DNA from: Sphingomonas sp. Leaf20
GTDB taxonomy: Bacteria > Pseudomonadota > Alphaproteobacteria > Sphingomonadales > Sphingomonadaceae
Reading direction: 5' to 3'
Length of the DNA stretch: 64,000 nucleotides
Assembly: GCF_001421535.1 (NCBI RefSeq)
Contig: NZ_LMKN01000009.1
Location: 700,497 to 764,496, forward strand
Shown: positions 60,606-64,000 of the stretch, piece by piece
Numbering within the stretch: the first letter of the stretch is position 1
Layout: every line of letters begins with the position of its first letter
The notes under the pieces: model-generated
The model's input: the letters and a program-made list of their open reading frames with translations, nothing else
Told to the model about the DNA's origin: nothing
The model's database searches: none
Position numbers and translations under genes: made by a program

Positions 60606-62483
60606 TTATTCGGCAGCGATGGCGGTGGCATGCCAGCGCGGTTGCTTTGGCGCGGGAAGCCCGGTTTCAGCGAGACAGTTGGCGCGCAACGTCTCGATAT
60701 CGGGGCCGTAGTCGAAGGTCGGCAGTTCCGCCGGACGGCCTGTACGCATCGTCGCGCGCAAGGCCTTGGTCGCCGCAGCATCGACCAGCCCGTCGATCAG
60801 CACCACACCGTAGCGTTTCGCGCCCTCAGACGTGACCAGTCCCTGCCGCAGTTCCTTCGCCAGCAACGCGGGATCGCGTTCGAGCGGATCGCCCCAACCA
60901 CCGCCGCCCCAGGTGACGAACTTCAGCTGTTCGCCCGCCTCGACCGGATAATCCTCCAGCTTGTTGCCGAGCACGATCTCGGTCCCGTCATTCTTCACCA
61001 GAACCTTGCGCGCCCGCGTCCCCGGCTCCCCGCCATTGACGCCCCAGGGCGGCACGAACCAGCGATCGTCGTGGATCGCGATGACGCCCGACTGGAGGAA
61101 GCGGTACACCATGTTGATGCCGTTGCCGCCGCGGTGCAGCCCTGCCCCACCGCTGTCCGCGACCGTCTCGTACGTCTCGATCCGCAGCGGGAAATAGCGC
61201 TCGAGGAACTCGTTCGGCACGTTGGTGAAGCCGGGCCAGAGCGAATGGCCATCGGGCCCGTCGCCCATCGGTCGGGCCGGGATCCCGCCGAAGCCGATCT
61301 GGAACAGCTGGAACCACTTCCCGCTCTCATCGAGCCCCGAATAGAACAGATGCGGCGACGACGAGAAGCCGGCGGCGTTGAGGAACGCGGGCGTTTTCTG
61401 CCCGAGCAGCCCGCCGAGGATGTCGAACAACCGACCGAGCGCATGCGTCCGCCCCGACAGCGCGGCGGGGAAGCGCGGCTTGAGCAGCGACCCTTCGGGG
61501 ATCCGCACGTCGATCAAGTCGTAATAGCCGTCGTTGAACAGGATCTGCGGATCGAAGACCATGATCATGTAGATGCCAAAGAACATCTTCATCATGTTTT
61601 CGTTGAGAAGGAAGTTGATCGATGCCTGGCTCTGCGGATCGGTTCCGTCGAAATCGAGGATGACGCGGCCGTCCTCGCGCCACATCGTGCACTTGATCTT
61701 GTACGGGCCATAGCCGAGCCCGTCGTCGCAGATATAATCCTCGAAGCTGACCTTCTCTTCGCCGATCGCGGTCTCGACGAGCTGCTTCATCGCGCGGTAG
61801 TTGCGTTCCAGCAACAGGTCGGTGGCAGACGCGTAGACGTCGTCGCCGAACCGCTCGCACATCTCGATGATCCGGCGCGAGGCGACGCGGCACGCGGCGA
61901 TCAGCGCGTTCAGATCGGCGCGGCACCAGTCGGGCGTGCGCGTCTGGTGCATCACCAGGTTGAGGAGGTCCTCGTTATAGATACCCTGCTTCCACAACTT
62001 CACGGGTGGAATGCGGACGCCCTCCTGGAAGATGCTGGTCGCGTCGATCGGCATCGATCCGGGGACCTTGCCGCCTATGTCGCTCATATGGCCAAACATC
62101 GAGGTGTAGGCGACGACCCGGCCGTCCTTGAACACGGGCATCAGCACGAGCCAGTCGTTCAGGTGGCTGATCGCGCCCTGTACCGAATAGGGATCGTTGA
62201 GGAAGATCAGGTCGCCGTCCTCGACCGTGCCGTCATATCCGTCGAGGAACGGGCCGATATACGAGCCGAACTGCCCGACGATCATCCGGCCCTTGCTGTC
62301 GGCGATCAGCGGGAAGGCGTCGCCCTGTTCGCGAATGCCGGGCGACATTGCGGTCCGAACGAGCGTCGCGTCCATCTCGATGCGGGCGTTGCGGAGCGCG
62401 TTTTCGATGACCTCCAGCGTGACGGGATCGATCGGCACCGTGGCGAAGGGTGTATCGTTGGCCTGGATGATGCGTGCGGGCAT
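60606..62483 (-). CDS. hyuB: Hydantoinase B/oxoprolinase-family subunit
   Basis: 625 residues, ATG 62483, ten bases after the HyuA stop. PIDPVTLEVIENALRNARIE is the usual start. GDLIFLNDPYSVQGAISHLN supplies metal-binding residues, and YTSMFGHMSDIGGKVPGSMP, DFDGTDPQSQASINF and VADSGGAGLHRGGNGINMVY follow, with WGGGGWGDPLERDP at the end. With HyuA it forms the ATP-dependent N-methylhydantoinase, 5-oxoprolinase or acetophenone-carboxylase-type amidohydrolase. A second ring-opening or carboxylating activity in this island, besides the PuuE-like proteins, is implied. Confidence 0.93.
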   Translation of the reverse strand: MPARIIQANDTPFATVPIDPVTLEVIENALRNARIEMDATLVRTAMSPGIREQGDAFPLIADSKGRMIVGQFGSYIGPFLDGYDGTVEDGDLIFLNDPYSVQGAISHLNDWLVLMPVFKDGRVVAYTSMFGHMSDIGGKVPGSMPIDATSIFQEGVRIPPVKLWKQGIYNEDLLNLVMHQTRTPDWCRADLNALIAACRVASRRIIEMCERFGDDVYASATDLLLERNYRAMKQLVETAIGEEKVSFEDYICDDGLGYGPYKIKCTMWREDGRVILDFDGTDPQSQASINFLLNENMMKMFFGIYMIMVFDPQILFNDGYYDLIDVRIPEGSLLKPRFPAALSGRTHALGRLFDILGGLLGQKTPAFLNAAGFSSSPHLFYSGLDESGKWFQLFQIGFGGIPARPMGDGPDGHSLWPGFTNVPNEFLERYFPLRIETYETVADSGGAGLHRGGNGINMVYRFLQSGVIAIHDDRWFVPPWGVNGGEPGTRARKVLVKNDGTEIVLGNKLEDYPVEAGEQLKFVTWGGGGWGDPLERDPALLAKELRQGLVTSEGAKRYGVVLIDGLVDAAATKALRATMRTGRPAELPTFDYGPDIETLRANCLAETGLPAPKQPRWHATAIAAE

Positions 62484-62493
62484 GATGGTCCTC

Positions 62494-64000
62494 TCAGGCC
62501 AGATTGATCAGGATGTTGCCGACCGGGTCGACGATGCCGATGCAGCCGCCCTCGATCAGCGTCGTGGAGTCCATCTCGACGATGATCGCCGGGCCGGGGA
62601 TGATGTCGTCGGCGCGGAGCTTCGACCGGTCGTAGATGACTGCAGGCCGCATCGCGCCGTCGGTCCAGAGTTCGTGGTCGCGCAGTTTGGCGGCGATTGG
62701 ATCGCCGTTGCCCTTCTCCAGGACCGGCGCCTTCAGATCGAGCAGCGGACCGAGAGCCACAGCGCGCAGGTTCACGAGTTCGTGCGCGGTTTCCATGTTG
62801 AAGGTGAACAGCCGGCGATGCTCTTCGTCGAAGCGCGCGGTGACGCCGGCAAGCCCGTCGCGCGTGAGCGTCTCGGCATCGATCGACAGCGGCACCTCGA
62901 ACGCCTGACCTTCGTAGCGGACGTCGATCTCGAACAGGGACGTGATGTCTCCATCCGCAATACCCTCGGCAGCGAGTTCGGCGCGCGTCTGTGCCGCCAT
63001 CTCGTTGAGGATCGCCTGGACTTCACCCTCGTCGGTTTCGCTGAAGCGGCGGGAGAAGCTGCGCGCGGTTTCGGTGCGCATCTGCGTGGTCGCGTCGCCG
63101 AGCGCGCAGAGCACGCCGGGGCTGACTGGCGACACCGCGGGCCAGCTGCCCATCAACCGCGCGACCGCGTTGACGTGGAGCGGGCCTGCACCGCCAAAGC
63201 CCATCAGCGCGAAATGGCGCGGGTCGTAGCCCTGCTGGACCGAGATCATCCGGAGCGCGCCGAACATGTTCTCGTTGACGATGTCGATGATCCCGCGCGC
63301 CGCCTGCATCAAGCCGATGCCGAGCTTGTCGGCGATCCCCTGCACCGCGATCTTCGCGCCCTTGCGGTCGAGCTTGAACGCGCCGCCAAGGAGCGATTCC
63401 GGCAGGTAGCCGAGCACGACGTTGGCATCGGTCACGGTCGGCTCGACGCCGCCCTTGCCATACGCGACCGGCCCCGGCACCGCGCCCGCCGAGCGCGGTC
63501 CGACCCGAAGCGCGTTGGTCAGTTCGGGAACGTAGGCGATCGAACCGCCGCCCGCACCGACCGTCTTCACGTCGAGCGCCGAGGCACGAACGGCCAGATG
63601 GCCGACCTCGGTGGTCCGAACCCGGCGCGCCTCGAGGTTCTCGATCAGCGCGACGTCGGTCGAGGTGCCACCGACGTCGAGCGTCAGGATATTGCGGATA
63701 CCGGCGTTCTTGCCGACCCACAGCGCCCCCGTCACGCCGCCCGCAGGCCCCGACATCAGCAGTGACACCGGATGCTCCTCGGCCTTCTCCGACGACATCA
63801 GCCCGCCATCGGAACGCAGCAACGACAAGCTCCCCGTCATGCCGCTGTCACGCAGCTTGGTGCGCAGGTTGCGGACGTAGTTGCGCATGATCGGGCGGAC
63901 CGCAGCGTTGGCGACGGTCGTCAACGTGCGCTCGTATTCCTGCATCTCCGGCAGCACGACATGGCTGAGCGACACGGGTACGTCGGGAAGGATCTCCGCC
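62494..64000 (-). CDS. hyuA: Hydantoinase A/oxoprolinase-family subunit (5' part beyond the window)
   Basis: The frame is open to the right edge, giving about 501 residues; full members have about 690. The N-terminal ATPase part is missing. Present are SLLRSDGGLMSSEKAEEHPV, LLMSGPAGGVTGALWVGKNA, LTLDVGGTSTDVALIE (the ASKHA-type phosphate motif), GAGGGSIAYV, and MGFGGAGPLHVNAVARLM. It would supply ATP-driven activation to HyuB. It is the upstream member of the lyase/alcohol dehydrogenase operon. Confidence 0.93.
   Translation of the reverse strand, partial: AEILPDVPVSLSHVVLPEMQEYERTLTTVANAAVRPIMRNYVRNLRTKLRDSGMTGSLSLLRSDGGLMSSEKAEEHPVSLLMSGPAGGVTGALWVGKNAGIRNILTLDVGGTSTDVALIENLEARRVRTTEVGHLAVRASALDVKTVGAGGGSIAYVPELTNALRVGPRSAGAVPGPVAYGKGGVEPTVTDANVVLGYLPESLLGGAFKLDRKGAKIAVQGIADKLGIGLMQAARGIIDIVNENMFGALRMISVQQGYDPRHFALMGFGGAGPLHVNAVARLMGSWPAVSPVSPGVLCALGDATTQMRTETARSFSRRFSETDEGEVQAILNEMAAQTRAELAAEGIADGDITSLFEIDVRYEGQAFEVPLSIDAETLTRDGLAGVTARFDEEHRRLFTFNMETAHELVNLRAVALGPLLDLKAPVLEKGNGDPIAAKLRDHELWTDGAMRPAVIYDRSKLRADDIIPGPAIIVEMDSTTLIEGGCIGIVDPVGNILINLA

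Noticed and set aside
59838..62507. Very long open frame (about 889 codons) on the + strand opposite the lyase and hydantoinase B genes
   Set aside because: It runs antisense to two proteins with clear conserved motifs, has no recognisable domain and is rich in His, Arg and Asp, as expected for a mirror frame of GC-rich coding DNA.

Overview
The window is GC-rich, gene-dense DNA. Short 4-base start/stop overlaps, many TonB-receptor and MFS genes, Tat-exported enzymes and two GC-rich intergenic inverted repeats suggest an alphaproteobacterium of the Sphingomonas type. That assignment is inference: no rRNA or other marker gene lies in the window. I see no tRNA, CRISPR array, transposase or phage gene.

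Region 1 (1-8094, + strand) is one tightly coupled operon. It encodes an HD-like protein, a SAM methyltransferase, a Gfo/Idh/MocA oxidoreductase, a zinc-ribbon/MBL-fold protein, a YcaO protein, a TIM-barrel isomerase-like protein, a GT4 glycosyltransferase and a PIG-L deacetylase. It reads as a biosynthetic pathway for a modified, glycosylated small molecule. No precursor peptide and no usual YcaO partner protein is visible.

Region 2 (8225-15344) is general metabolism and stress. It holds a LysR regulator divergent from pirin with a palindromic operator between them, an alpha/beta hydrolase of the chloroperoxidase type, an FMN reductase, a CPA1 Na+/H+ antiporter, and a cyclic-nucleotide-binding/thioredoxin-reductase-like fusion.

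Region 3 (15465-33922, - strand) has a decayed left end: an M81 peptidase behind a truncated TonB receptor that stops at a perfect 37-bp palindrome, then an MFS gene with an in-frame stop. After these comes a co-oriented run of a full TonB receptor, five alpha/beta hydrolases, two MFS transporters, two LLM flavin-monooxygenase-like proteins, an M24 peptidase-like protein and a small-molecule kinase-like protein. Two of the hydrolases carry His at the nucleophile position.

Region 4 (33993-64000) is a mosaic of short divergent and convergent operons. It holds LysR and IclR regulators, two copies of a methyltransferase plus small helper-protein module, two LeuCD-type hydratases, a CoA-transferase, an HMG-CoA-lyase-like enzyme, two isochorismatase-like amidases and three PuuE/NodB-like ring-opening hydrolases. 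It also holds a third LLM-like protein, an FAD-linked oxidase, a DUF1330 protein, two FAD monooxygenases, a maleate-isomerase-like racemase, an aldehyde dehydrogenase, a zinc alcohol dehydrogenase, a dimethylmalate-lyase-like enzyme and a hydantoinase A/B pair that runs off the right edge.

Taken together, regions 3 and 4 look like a catabolic island for an unknown N-containing ring compound. The inferred order is uptake, flavin-dependent oxygenation, hydrolytic ring opening, deamidation to (methyl)maleate-type diacids, isomerisation, hydration and C-C cleavage. Five copies of a 19-bp near-palindrome (consensus TNNCCGCCAGGCGGACAG) lie upstream of operons in the right half, including upstream of the IclR gene itself, and probably define one regulon.
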